From contig NZ_CP087132.1 of assembly GCF_020911885.1 (NCBI RefSeq), positions 186,001 to 250,000 on the forward strand: 64,000 bases of DNA, given 5' to 3'. The position numbers and the translations under genes were made by a program. Position 1 is the first letter of the stretch. The number at the start of each line of letters is the position of its first letter. Under the pieces are notes generated by a model, which was not told the origin of the DNA, searched no databases, and was given only the letters and a program-made list of their open reading frames with translations. Positions 55,345 to 63,804 of the stretch are shown here, one piece after another. The DNA is from Flavobacterium acetivorans (GTDB lineage Bacteria > Bacteroidota > Bacteroidia > Flavobacteriales > Flavobacteriaceae).

Positions 55345-57756
55345 ATGAAATTAAAAGCTAGCTTTATCTTATTTCTATGTCTCGGTTTATCTGCCTTTGC
55401 GCAAGAAAACCTAACATACCAAAAACCATCCAAATCCATCTTAGATTTGGCCGATTTCGAAAGAGCACCTTCTGTATCAATGGATACCAAAAAAGAATAC
55501 ATGCTTCTTACCTACAGAAACACTTATAAAACTTTAGACGATCTAAATCAAGAGGAAATGCGTTTAGGAGGTTTAAGAATTAATCCAGTTACCAATATTT
55601 CTAGTACGGTTACTTATATCAATAATTTAAAAATCAGAAAAATAAACGCCAAAAACGAAACTCAAGTTTCCGGCTTACCTGAAAACCCTCGCATCAGCAA
55701 TTTATCTTGGTCACCTAATGAAACAAAAATTGCTTTTTCGCACACCACAGCTACAGGAGTAGAATTATGGGTTATTGATGTGGCTACCGCCAAAGCTACA
55801 AAATTGACGGCTGCAAATGTAAATGCGAATCTTGGAAATCCATTCAGCTGGTTCAAGGACAACGAAAGTATTTTAGTAAAAATGTTACCTAAAAACAGAG
55901 CTGCCTTATTGGATGCTAAAAAAGATTTGCCTTTGGGACCAATTATTTCCAATGCCGACGGTTCAAAATCGCAAAACAGAACTTATCAGGATCTTTTGAA
56001 AAACAAAAATGACGAAGCTAATTTTGAAAACATTATCACTTCTGAATTGTACAAAGTAAACATCAACGGGGCAACCACCTTATTCAAAAGCGCTGATATG
56101 TATGCCGGAGAAGATTTCTCCCCTGACGGAAACTACCTAATGGTAACCACCATTGAAAAACCGTTTTCGTACATTGTTCCTTTAAACCGTTTTCCATCAA
56201 AAACAGTAGTTTATGACAAAGAGGGTAAAATGGTAAAAACAGTGAATGAAGTTCCATTATTCGAAATTATGCCAAAAGGTTTTATGGCGACCAGAACAGG
56301 TAAAAGAAGTATGAACTGGAGAAGTGACAAGCCTGCAACTTTGTCTTTTGTAGAAGCATTAGACCAGGGAGACCCTGCTAACAAAGTAGATTTTAGAGAC
56401 GAAATATCTTTATGGAATGCTCCTTTTGATGCTACCCCTACTTCAATGATGAAAACAAAACAACGTTATGGCGGAATTATTTGGGGAAATGAAACTACTG
56501 CTATTGTTGTTGACCAATGGTATGATACCCGAAATACCAAAACTTATTTAATCAACCCATCGGATGCTAACCAAGCGCCAAAAGTGATTTCGGACCGAAA
56601 TTCGCAAGACATTTATTCTGATCCTGGAAATTTTGAAACGATTAAAAACCAATACGGAAAACGCGTATTAGCCATTGAAAACAATAATTTATTTTTAATA
56701 GGTGCTGGTTTTACTAAAAATGGTCAATTTCCATTCATCGATGAATTCAATTTAAAAACATTAAAAACCAAAAGACTTTATACCTCAACTTACAAAGACA
56801 AGAAGGAGGATTTATTGTCTATCGAAGATTTCAAAAAAGGAACTGTATTAGTTCAAATACAGTCTAAAAATGATTATCCGAATTATTATTTCAGAAATAT
56901 CAAACAAAACAATAAACTAACACCAATCACCAATTTCCAAAATCCGTTTGAAAGCATCAAAAATGTGAGTAAAGAAGTGATTAAATACAAAAGAAAAGAC
57001 GGAGTAGAATTATCCGGAACCTTGTATTTGCCTGCAGGTTATGACAAAGTGAAAAAAGAAAAATTACCTTTATTGATTTGGGCTTATCCAGCCGAATACA
57101 AAGACAAAAATTCAGCAGGACAAAGCAGCCAAAACCCAAATGAATTCACCTTTCCTTATTATGGCTCATTTGTGTATTGGGTGACCAAAGGATATGTTGT
57201 TTTAGACGATGCTGCCTTCCCAATTATTGGTGAAGGAACTACGGAACCAAATGATAATTTCATCTCTCAACTGGTAGACAATGCTGAGGCGGCTATTAAT
57301 GCAGTTGACGCTTTGGGTTATATCAACAAGAAAAAAGTAGCCATTGGAGGACATTCATATGGTGCTTTTATGACCGCTAATTTATTGACCCATTCGAATC
57401 TTTTTGCTTGTGGAATTGCCCGTAGTGGAGCTTACAATAGAACGCTTACTCCTTTTGGATTCCAATCAGAGCAACGCAATTACTGGGAAGTACCGCAAGT
57501 GTACAACACCATGTCTCCATTTATGAATGCAGATAAAATGAAGACTCCTTTATTGTTAGTTCATGGTGAAGCCGACAATAATCCTGGGACTTTTACCCTT
57601 CAAACAGAGCGTTATTTCCAAGCATTAAAAGGACTTGGAGCGCCAGCCAGAATGGTAATCTTACCTAAAGAATCACACGGATATGTGGCAAAAGAAAACA
57701 TCTTACACCTACTTTGGGAGCAAGATCAATTCTTAGAAAAATACTTAAAAAATTAA
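55345..57756 (+). CDS. S9-family serine peptidase, secreted
   Basis: 803 residues. Signal peptide ending SAFAQ. An N-terminal beta-propeller at about 40-520, then an alpha/beta-hydrolase domain with the nucleophile motif GGHSYGAFM (Ser671), LLLVHGEADNNPG with the catalytic Asp, and KESHGY with the His. This is a prolyl-oligopeptidase (S9) fold resembling glutamyl- and dipeptidyl-peptidases of Bacteroidota; exact specificity is not readable. Periplasmic location is expected. Monocistronic with a strong terminator. Confidence 0.93.
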   Translation: MKLKASFILFLCLGLSAFAQENLTYQKPSKSILDLADFERAPSVSMDTKKEYMLLTYRNTYKTLDDLNQEEMRLGGLRINPVTNISSTVTYINNLKIRKINAKNETQVSGLPENPRISNLSWSPNETKIAFSHTTATGVELWVIDVATAKATKLTAANVNANLGNPFSWFKDNESILVKMLPKNRAALLDAKKDLPLGPIISNADGSKSQNRTYQDLLKNKNDEANFENIITSELYKVNINGATTLFKSADMYAGEDFSPDGNYLMVTTIEKPFSYIVPLNRFPSKTVVYDKEGKMVKTVNEVPLFEIMPKGFMATRTGKRSMNWRSDKPATLSFVEALDQGDPANKVDFRDEISLWNAPFDATPTSMMKTKQRYGGIIWGNETTAIVVDQWYDTRNTKTYLINPSDANQAPKVISDRNSQDIYSDPGNFETIKNQYGKRVLAIENNNLFLIGAGFTKNGQFPFIDEFNLKTLKTKRLYTSTYKDKKEDLLSIEDFKKGTVLVQIQSKNDYPNYYFRNIKQNNKLTPITNFQNPFESIKNVSKEVIKYKRKDGVELSGTLYLPAGYDKVKKEKLPLLIWAYPAEYKDKNSAGQSSQNPNEFTFPYYGSFVYWVTKGYVVLDDAAFPIIGEGTTEPNDNFISQLVDNAEAAINAVDALGYINKKKVAIGGHSYGAFMTANLLTHSNLFACGIARSGAYNRTLTPFGFQSEQRNYWEVPQVYNTMSPFMNADKMKTPLLLVHGEADNNPGTFTLQTERYFQALKGLGAPARMVILPKESHGYVAKENILHLLWEQDQFLEKYLKN

Positions 57757-57772
57757 GTGCTTCATTCTAAAT

Positions 57773-57813
57773 AAAACAAAACCCGAAATGGATTCCATTT
57801 CGGGTTTTGTTTT
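57773..57813. terminator. Bidirectional terminator
   Basis: An 18-bp near-perfect stem around GATTC with core ACCCGAAATG / CATTTCGGGT, flanked by A and T runs, between convergent genes. Confidence 0.85.
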
Positions 57814-58757
57814 TAGGATATCATCAAGGTGATTTCTTGGTTTAGTTCCAAAGGTTTGTCGTGCTCAAAGAAAATTACCTTTCGATCAAAAACCGCTTTA
57901 ATCAAATAATGACTTCCTTTAAAATAAGATTGTTTTGCAACTGCTTTCATTAAGCCATTGTTTACCACCTTAAGCTGATGCGGATAGAGCAAAACCATTT
58001 CGTCCTCTCCATCAACGGGAACCAACTGTGATAGTTTCAACTCATTGACTTCACCAAAAAGGGAAGCCACATATTTATTTATGGGATTATTGTACAAACT
58101 ATGAGAATCGGCTTTATCAACAATAATTCCGTTTTGCAACACAATGGTTTCATCGGCAAAAGAAAGTGCATCTGTACTGTCATGCGTAGCAACTATACAG
58201 CTAATTCCTCTGGATTTCAAATAGGCAAACAAGTTTCTCCTTAGCGCATTTTTCCTAAAATTATCAATATGACTAAAAGGCTCATCCAGCAATAATACTT
58301 CAGGTTCTAAGGCTAAAACTCTTGCCAAAGCCACTCTTTGCTGCTGACCACCGCTTAAATATTTTGCTTTTACATTTGCAAATTCAGTCATTTCAACAAT
58401 CTCAAGCAATTCCTCAATTCGATCATTTTTCTGTTCCGGAAACGCATTCGAAAGATATTTACCTACATTCTCCGCCACTGTAATATAAGGCATCAAATCA
58501 AAATCCTGAGATAAGTATTTGATAAACGGCATTCCGGGAACCAAATTAAATTTTGGTCCCAAAATTTCGGTTTCGTTCCAAAAAATTTGTCCTTCATCCA
58601 GATCATACAAGCCATAAATCAGCTTCAAAAGTGTACTTTTTCCGCATCCGCTTTCGCCAATTACAGCTATATTCTGCCCTTTTTCTACGGTGAAATTAAT
58701 ATTATGAACTACTTTTTTATTGGTATAACCAAAAGAAATATTTTGAACTTGAAGCAT
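57813..58757 (-). CDS. ABC transporter ATP-binding protein (orphan, PotA/FbpC-like)
   Basis: 314 residues. Walker A GESGCGKST, signature LSGGQQQRVALARVL, Walker B VLLLDEP with the switch His in ATHDST. A C-terminal ~75-residue region (MVLLYPHQLKVV) resembles the TOBE-type domain of PotA/FbpC importers for polyamines or ferric ions. No permease or binding protein gene is nearby, so the substrate is unknown. A minus-strand TATCTTTG box lies at 58784-58791, 26 bases upstream. Confidence 0.88.
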   Translation of the reverse strand: MLQVQNISFGYTNKKVVHNINFTVEKGQNIAVIGESGCGKSTLLKLIYGLYDLDEGQIFWNETEILGPKFNLVPGMPFIKYLSQDFDLMPYITVAENVGKYLSNAFPEQKNDRIEELLEIVEMTEFANVKAKYLSGGQQQRVALARVLALEPEVLLLDEPFSHIDNFRKNALRRNLFAYLKSRGISCIVATHDSTDALSFADETIVLQNGIIVDKADSHSLYNNPINKYVASLFGEVNELKLSQLVPVDGEDEMVLLYPHQLKVVNNGLMKAVAKQSYFKGSHYLIKAVFDRKVIFFEHDKPLELNQEITLMIS

Positions 58758-58783
58758 GTTGTACTAATGAAATTTTGAGTCTG

Positions 58784-58791
58784 CAAAGATA
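58784..58791 (-). promoter_or_regulatory. Promoter -7 element of ABC ATPase
   Basis: Minus-strand TATCTTTG 26 bases before the start codon. Confidence 0.55.
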
Positions 58792-58838
58792 GATTTCTTT
58801 GACAAAGATGAATTGACGAAATCTGATTTTATGATAAA

Positions 58839-58872
58839 AAAAAATCGCGCCGTTCTAAAACGACGCGATTTC
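58839..58872 (-). terminator. Terminator of OmpA-family gene
   Basis: Minus strand: AAATCGCGTCGTT / AACGGCGCGATTT with one wobble, 4-base loop, then a T run. Confidence 0.8.
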
Positions 58873-58893
58873 CTGTATCTAAAAAAGCTTGTT

Positions 58894-59589
58894 TTATTTT
58901 CCTGCTTCTTTTTCAGCGTCCTGACGCATTTTGTCATTTGCAGTAATAGCAAACTCAACACGACGATTTTGACTTCTACCTTCAACGGTTTCATTTGATG
59001 CAATTGGATCGGCAATTCCCATTCCAGTTACGTGAAATCTAGCGGCAGAAATCCCTTTGCTTACTAAATAACTTCTTACTGAAGCGGCTCTTTCACCTGA
59101 AAGTTTCAAATTATAATCAGCAGGTCCTGTACTATCTGTGTAACCAAATATCGTAATATCAGTATCAGCATATTCTTGAAAAACAGGAACTAACTTATTC
59201 AAATTAGCTTTTGCAGCAGCAGTCAAAGTAGATTTGTTAGTATCAAAACGTACTGCATTCTCATTTAAAACCAATTGAATTCCCTCACCTACACGTTTTA
59301 CCTCAGCCCCCGGAAGCGCTTCATCAATTTGTCTGGCTTGTTTGTCCATTTTGTTACCAATAACGCCACCGGCAACACCTCCAACAACGCCTCCTAGAAC
59401 AGCACCCATGGCTCCTTTTCCGCCTTTCCCAAGATTATTCCCTAGAATAGCGCCTATTACCGCACCACTGGCAGCACCTATTCCGGCTCCTCTTTGTGTA
59501 TTATTGGTGTTTTTCAACGCTTCACAACTGGTAAACATTGATCCAATAACCATTACTAATGCTATTGCAACTACTGAAATCTTTTTCAT
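58894..59589 (-). CDS. OmpA-family lipoprotein with glycine zipper
   Basis: 231 residues. Lipobox MFTSC (Cys22). A glycine-zipper region at about 35-82 (GAGIGAASGAVIGAILG then GVVGGVAGGVIGNKM) may insert in or across the membrane. An OmpA domain binding peptidoglycan follows: FGYTDSTGPADYNLKLSGERA and the GRSQNRRVEF signature. Layout matches YiaD-type proteins. It is 21 bases downstream of the lipocalin-like gene and shares its promoter. Confidence 0.93.
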   Translation of the reverse strand: MKKISVVAIALVMVIGSMFTSCEALKNTNNTQRGAGIGAASGAVIGAILGNNLGKGGKGAMGAVLGGVVGGVAGGVIGNKMDKQARQIDEALPGAEVKRVGEGIQLVLNENAVRFDTNKSTLTAAAKANLNKLVPVFQEYADTDITIFGYTDSTGPADYNLKLSGERAASVRSYLVSKGISAARFHVTGMGIADPIASNETVEGRSQNRRVEFAITANDKMRQDAEKEAGK

Positions 59590-59610
59590 ATCTCTATCTT
59601 TTTATCTTAA

Positions 59611-60093
59611 TTAATTTGCTCTTTGAAACTGGTATACTACATCGGTTGCTTTTCCGCCCACATTGATTTTATCAATCAACTGAAACGAACTTTCGGTTTG
59701 ATTAGCGATGTGCAACACATAACCGTCTCTTACTTTTCTGGCTTTTTCACCAGCATCCAAAATCTTCAAAATAAATTCTCCATTAGCATTGATAAACCAT
59801 GTTATTGGTGAGCTAAACGCTGGACAATCATATTTTGTCAAGGCCATATTTCCTTTGTTATTGTTAGAAACAAATTTCCACGTGCTTCCTTCGAAACATT
59901 TGGAATCAGCCAATTGAAAGCTATTTACTTTTATGTACTCTGACCCAGGATAAGTCACTGCGCTAATTACCCAGTTCCCTTTTAAAGCAACTTGTGAATT
60001 TCTGTCTAATTTCTTCTCAGTAATTGAAGACGTTTTGCACGAAAATAACATTAAAGTTATTGCCGCTAAAAAAATTATTTTTTTCATTGTCAT
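59611..60093 (-). CDS. Lipocalin-like lipoprotein
   Basis: 160 residues (158 from the second ATG). Lipobox MLFSC (Cys19). A LKGNWVISAVTYPG opening and a beta-rich remainder with two cysteines (Cys in SKCFEG and KYDCPAF) fit the lipocalin-like domain family found next to ompA in Flavobacterium. Ligand unknown. First gene of a two-gene operon with the OmpA lipoprotein. Confidence 0.8.
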   Translation of the reverse strand: MTMKKIIFLAAITLMLFSCKTSSITEKKLDRNSQVALKGNWVISAVTYPGSEYIKVNSFQLADSKCFEGSTWKFVSNNNKGNMALTKYDCPAFSSPITWFINANGEFILKILDAGEKARKVRDGYVLHIANQTESSFQLIDKINVGGKATDVVYQFQRAN

Positions 60094-60116
60094 ATAGTTT
60101 TATAATTAAACTAGTA

Positions 60117-60124
60117 CAAAGATA
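60117..60124 (-). promoter_or_regulatory. Promoter -7 element of lipocalin-ompA operon
   Basis: Minus-strand TATCTTTG 23 bases before the lipocalin-like start. Confidence 0.6.
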
Positions 60125-60267
60125 CAATCCTACAAACTGAAATTGTTTTAAAATTTAATTTTTTTATTTCAAAATTAGCAGTTACGACAATTTGTCACTT
60201 GCCCGTTAATTGGTATTCTATTTGAAAGTATTCGAAGAGATTGTAAAACCCTATAAAAAATTTAAAT

Positions 60268-62154
60268 ATGACAACTGGAAAAATTAATGTTTCGGTAGAA
60301 AACATCTTCCCATTAATCAAAAAGTTCCTATACAGTGATCACGAGATTTTTTTACGTGAATTAATTTCGAATGGGACTGATGCAACATTAAAACTAAAAC
60401 ATCTTACGAATATTGGCGAAGCCAAAGTAGAATATGGCAACCCAATTCTTGAAGTAAAAATTGATAAAGAAGGTAAAAAACTACACATTATCGATCAGGG
60501 AATCGGTATGACAGCTGATGAAGTAGAAAAATACATCAACCAATTGGCTTTTTCTGGTGCCGAAGAATTTTTGGAAAAATACAAAGACACGGCTAAAGAT
60601 TCCGGAATCATAGGACATTTTGGTCTTGGTTTCTACTCTGCTTTTATGGTGGCTTCCAAAGTGGAAATCATCACCAAATCCTACAAAGACGAACCTGCTG
60701 CCCACTGGACCTGTGATGGAAGCCCAGAATTCACTTTAGAGCCAGCTGATAAAACCTCTCGTGGAACTGAAATTATTTTGCACATTGCCGAAGATTCTTT
60801 AGAATTCTTAGAAGATTCTAAAATCAGCGGTTTATTGAATAAATACAATAAATTCATGCCTATTCCAATTAAATTTGGAACAAAAACAGAAACACTTCCC
60901 AAACCAGAAGACGCTCCCGAAGATTACGTGAATGAAACGGTTGAATTAGACAACATTATCAACAACCCAAATCCGGCTTGGACTAAACAACCAACAGAAT
61001 TGTCAGATGAGGATTATAAAACTTTCTACCACGAATTGTATCCAATGCAATTTGAAGAACCTTTATTCCATATTCATTTAAATGTAGATTATCCGTTCAA
61101 CCTTACCGGAATTTTATATTTCCCAAAACTGGGTGCTGACTTGCAAATCCAAAAAGACAAAATCCAATTGTACCAAAATCAGGTATATGTAACCGATAAT
61201 GTAGAAGGAATTGTTCCCGAATTCTTAACGATGCTAAAAGGAGTAATTGATTCACCGGACATTCCTTTGAATGTTTCTCGTTCTGGCTTGCAAGCCGATG
61301 CTGCGGTGAAGAAAATTTCGAACTACATTACCCGCAAAGTGGCTGATAAATTGAAATCTCTTTTCAACGAAAACCGTGAAGATTTCGAGAAAAAATGGAA
61401 CGATATCAAAATTGTTTTAGAGTACGGAATGCTATCCGAAGACAAATTCTATGAAAAAGCAGGCGCTTTCGTTTTATACCCAACGGTAGAAAACAAATAT
61501 TATACCCTGGAGGAATTAAAAGAAAACCTGAAGGAAAAACAAACCGACAAAGACGGAAAACTGGTTGTTTTATATGCCGGAAACAAAGAAACACAGCATT
61601 CTTATATCGAAATTGCACAGGAAAAAGGATACGAAGTATTGCTTCTTGATTCTCCGATTATCTCGCATTTAATACAAAAACTGGAGTCGGACAATAAGGA
61701 TTTGGTTTTCGTTCGTGTCGATTCTGATCATATCGATAATTTAATCAAGAAAGACGATGCCGTTATTTCAAAATTGTCTGATGAAGAAAAAGAAAGCCTA
61801 AAAACTGTTTTAGAAACCATCGTTCCAAAACAAACTTATAGTGTACAAATGGAAGCTATGGACAGTCAAGCGGCTCCATTTATTATAACCCAACCGGAAT
61901 TCATGCGTAGAATGAAAGAAATGAGTCAATCAGGTGGTGGCGGAATGTTCGGGATGGGCAACATGCCAGAAATGTACAATTTAGTGGTAAATACTAATTC
62001 TCCATTAGCAACCACCATTCTAAACACAGCCGACAAGACTGATCAAGAGCACTTGGTAAAACAAGCTTTAGACCTGGCTAAACTGTCTCAAAACCTATTA
62101 AAAGGAGAAGCTTTGACTGCCTTTGTAAAACGTAGTTTTGAAATGATTAAATAG
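60268..62154 (+). CDS. htpG: Molecular chaperone HtpG (Hsp90)
   Basis: 628 residues, full length. GHKL ATPase: FLRELISNGTDATLKLKHL, DQGIGMTADEVE, GHFGLGFYSAFMVA, SRGTEIILH. The middle domain has LYQNQVYVTDN and PLNVSRSGLQADAAVKKI. The C-terminus carries the dimer domain; a short Met/Gly-rich insert (SGGGGMFGMGNMPEM) lies at about 551-567. No clear -7 box was found; heat-shock control is likely but not visible. Confidence 0.97.
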   Translation: MTTGKINVSVENIFPLIKKFLYSDHEIFLRELISNGTDATLKLKHLTNIGEAKVEYGNPILEVKIDKEGKKLHIIDQGIGMTADEVEKYINQLAFSGAEEFLEKYKDTAKDSGIIGHFGLGFYSAFMVASKVEIITKSYKDEPAAHWTCDGSPEFTLEPADKTSRGTEIILHIAEDSLEFLEDSKISGLLNKYNKFMPIPIKFGTKTETLPKPEDAPEDYVNETVELDNIINNPNPAWTKQPTELSDEDYKTFYHELYPMQFEEPLFHIHLNVDYPFNLTGILYFPKLGADLQIQKDKIQLYQNQVYVTDNVEGIVPEFLTMLKGVIDSPDIPLNVSRSGLQADAAVKKISNYITRKVADKLKSLFNENREDFEKKWNDIKIVLEYGMLSEDKFYEKAGAFVLYPTVENKYYTLEELKENLKEKQTDKDGKLVVLYAGNKETQHSYIEIAQEKGYEVLLLDSPIISHLIQKLESDNKDLVFVRVDSDHIDNLIKKDDAVISKLSDEEKESLKTVLETIVPKQTYSVQMEAMDSQAAPFIITQPEFMRRMKEMSQSGGGGMFGMGNMPEMYNLVVNTNSPLATTILNTADKTDQEHLVKQALDLAKLSQNLLKGEALTAFVKRSFEMIK

Positions 62155-62188
62155 TATATTCGGTTATTTGATTATTCGTTTAACCGTT

Positions 62189-62232
62189 TAAAAAAAAGAC
62201 CTGCTAGTGAAAACTTGTGGGTCTTTTTTTTT
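62189..62232 (+). terminator. Terminator of htpG
   Basis: AAAAAGACC / GGGTCTTTTT with a long partly paired loop and nine T, about 35 bases after the stop. Confidence 0.7.
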
Positions 62233-62282
62233 GGAGCAAATCGATTGATTTTCACAACAACTTCCCTCCCGCTATTCGTTGC

Positions 62283-62316
62283 AATCTTTTACTTTTAAAG
62301 AAAAAGTAAAAGGATT
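62283..62316. repeat. Inverted-repeat hairpin
   Basis: AATCTTTTACTTTT (62283-62296) pairs with 62302-62316 with a single one-base bulge and a 5-base loop. No T run follows, so it is unlikely to be a terminator. Confidence 0.55.
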
Positions 62317-62380
62317 TCCACTGCTATCGGGGCTAATAATTTCGTTTCCTTTCGAAATACATTTTGTAGGAATATTTTAA

Positions 62381-62388
62381 TATATTTG
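62381..62388 (+). promoter_or_regulatory. Promoter -7 element TATATTTG
   Basis: Perfect TAnnTTTG match, 121 bases before the lipoprotein ATG. Confidence 0.45.
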
Positions 62389-62509
62389 ACAATAAATAAC
62401 TAATGACAAGCTATACGAGTAAAACTACTTTAAAACATTGTTTTATAGATAATCTGAATTGAACAAAACATTCTTTTTAAACAAACTAATAATCATAAAC
62501 ACCAAAAAC

Positions 62510-63055
62510 ATGAAAAAACTTTTATTCAAGATAAGTGGAATTTCTACATTGCTACTATTTATTTCCTGTGCAAATTTGCCATCAAACAACATCAATCAAA
62601 ATTTCACTCCTTCAAATGACGAAGGAATGATAATTGGTGCATTATCATTTAAAAACGAAAAACCTATATTTAACGGATACTCTTTATTTTATACTGGAGA
62701 AAACATTACTGACTTGAAAATCAAAAATAGAATTTACATAACTCCTGAACAAATGGTTAAAATGAAATTTAAACCAGATTTTTTTGATAACGAAAAAGCT
62801 GTATATTATTTTTCTATTACAGAAAAAGAAGGTCAATATAGTTTTTCTTCTTTCTCCACATTCATGAATGGTGGATATATTCAAAAGCATGGTTCTGTTC
62901 CAATTAATATTCCTTTCAAAATTGAAAAAAACAAGGTGCTATATATTGGTGAAGTTTATGTTGATTATAACAAAAACAAGATAATCCTAGTTGATAAAAA
63001 AGATAGAGATATTCCAAGATTAAAAACAAAGTATCCAAACTTAAAAATAGAATAA
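62510..63055 (+). CDS. Hypothetical lipoprotein
   Basis: 181 residues from the ATG at 62510 (an upstream TTG at 62459 would add 17 Asn/Ile-rich residues). Lipobox LLFISC (Cys20) is clear. The mature protein is beta-rich (IIGALSFKNEKPIFNGYSLFY, YIGEVYVDYNKNKIILVD), with no recognised domain. More AT-rich and Lys/Asn-rich than its neighbours. Sits next to the repeat-flanked GIY-YIG gene, so it may be part of a variable region. Confidence 0.72.
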   Translation: MKKLLFKISGISTLLLFISCANLPSNNINQNFTPSNDEGMIIGALSFKNEKPIFNGYSLFYTGENITDLKIKNRIYITPEQMVKMKFKPDFFDNEKAVYYFSITEKEGQYSFSSFSTFMNGGYIQKHGSVPINIPFKIEKNKVLYIGEVYVDYNKNKIILVDKKDRDIPRLKTKYPNLKIE

Positions 63056-63105
63056 ACACCATCCAATAGTGCGAATTTGCAATCCATGTCCACAAAAAAA
63101 GCAAC

Positions 63106-63151
63106 TTTGTAGAGTTACTGAATGAGATTGCTTCGTTCCTCGCAATGACAA
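63106..63151. repeat. 46-base repeat, left copy
   Basis: Matches 63611-63656 at 43 of 46 positions, same orientation. Core GATTGCTTCGTTCCTCGC at 63126-63143, running on to AATGAC at 63149. The two copies lie about 505 bases apart and flank the GIY-YIG gene. Confidence 0.85.
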
Positions 63152-63192
63152 ACTTGGTGGCTTAAGTCATTGCGAGCGGTAGCGAAGCAATC
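63126..63192. repeat. Palindromic repeat doublet (REP-like)
   Basis: The core at 63126-63149 is followed after 16 bases by its inverted partner at 63166-63192 (GTCATTGCGAG then CGAAGCAATC). The arms pair over 21 bases, with a 3- versus 6-base difference in the middle. Each arm is itself a weak palindrome (ATTGC...GCAAT). Confidence 0.8.
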
Positions 63193-63261
63193 ACACTAAA
63201 AGGAGTAAATCTAGTGTATAAAATGCTATTACATTGCTAGCCCTCCATAAAACTAAAAAAG

Positions 63262-63567
63262 ATGAACCCAGGATTTGTCTATATCATTACTAATAAATAT
63301 CAAACAGTAGTGTATGTTGGTGTCAAATCAAATCTTCCGCAAAGAATTATAGAACATAAAAATAAGAAATATCCAAAATCATTTTCAGCCAGATACGATG
63401 TAAACATATTAGTTTACTATGAGCAATTTCAATGGATTGGAGATGCTATAGCCCGTGAAAAACAAATAAAAGCGGGTTTAAGGACTGCCAAAAACAAATT
63501 GATTCAATCTATCAATCCAACATGGAAAGATTTATTTGACGAAATTAGAGATATAATGACTGAATAA
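63262..63567 (+). CDS. Small GIY-YIG nuclease-family protein
   Basis: 101 residues, a single GIY-YIG domain of the YhbQ/UvrC-N type. The two strands read VYIITN (Tyr7) and VYVGV (Tyr18); Arg28 in LPQRIIEHK, Glu66 in AIAREKQIK and Asn85 in INPTWKDL fill the catalytic positions. All active-site residues are kept, so it should cleave DNA. No separate DNA-binding domain is present. It is flanked by two near-identical 46-base repeats with palindromic cores, and separated from other genes on both sides. It may be a domesticated or mobile nuclease acting at these repeats (inference). Confidence 0.88.
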   Translation: MNPGFVYIITNKYQTVVYVGVKSNLPQRIIEHKNKKYPKSFSARYDVNILVYYEQFQWIGDAIAREKQIKAGLRTAKNKLIQSINPTWKDLFDEIRDIMTE

Positions 63568-63610
63568 TAGCTATTTTAAATTTAAAACCATGGTCAAAAC
63601 AATGCGCTAA

Positions 63611-63656
63611 TTTGTCGAATTACTGAATGTGATTGCTTCGTTCCTCGCAATGACAA
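63611..63656. repeat. 46-base repeat, right copy
   Basis: Second copy of the element at 63106-63151; three mismatches, same orientation. Lacks the adjacent inverted partner seen at the left copy. Confidence 0.85.
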
Positions 63657-63683
63657 TCATGCGGATATAAAAAACCCCGCTCC

Positions 63684-63703
63684 GCAAAGTGTAGCAGCTT
63701 TGC
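63684..63703. repeat. Small hairpin downstream of the right repeat copy
   Basis: GCAAAG (63684-63689) pairs with CTTTGC (63698-63703); a second GCAAACGTTGCTGACTTTG word follows. A nine-base TCTAGTGTA occurs at 63733 and also at 63210, on the far side of the nuclease gene. Confidence 0.4.
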
Positions 63704-63804
63704 AAACGTTGCTGACTTTGTACTATGGGAAGTCTAGTGTAGTGAAATCAGAAATTGACGCAAATTAACGTAATAGATAACTAATTTTAAAAAATAGTAA
63801 CTAT

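Larger units (their letters stand above)
62233..62509. other. Gene-poor spacer with a repeat-like hairpin
   Basis: Holds the hairpin at 62283-62316, a perfect TATATTTG box at 62381-62388 that may drive the following lipoprotein gene, and otherwise no open frame. The flanking words CGCTATTCG and CTGCTATCGGGG look like parts of a dispersed element rather than a gene. Confidence 0.5.

Noticed and set aside
59342..59614. Plus-strand Pro-rich frame over the OmpA lipoprotein
   Set aside because: It mirrors the glycine-zipper codons (complement of Gly is Pro-like) and has no ribosome site.
63106..63656. CRISPR array
   Set aside because: There are only two direct repeats, about 505 bases apart with a gene between, and no cas genes.
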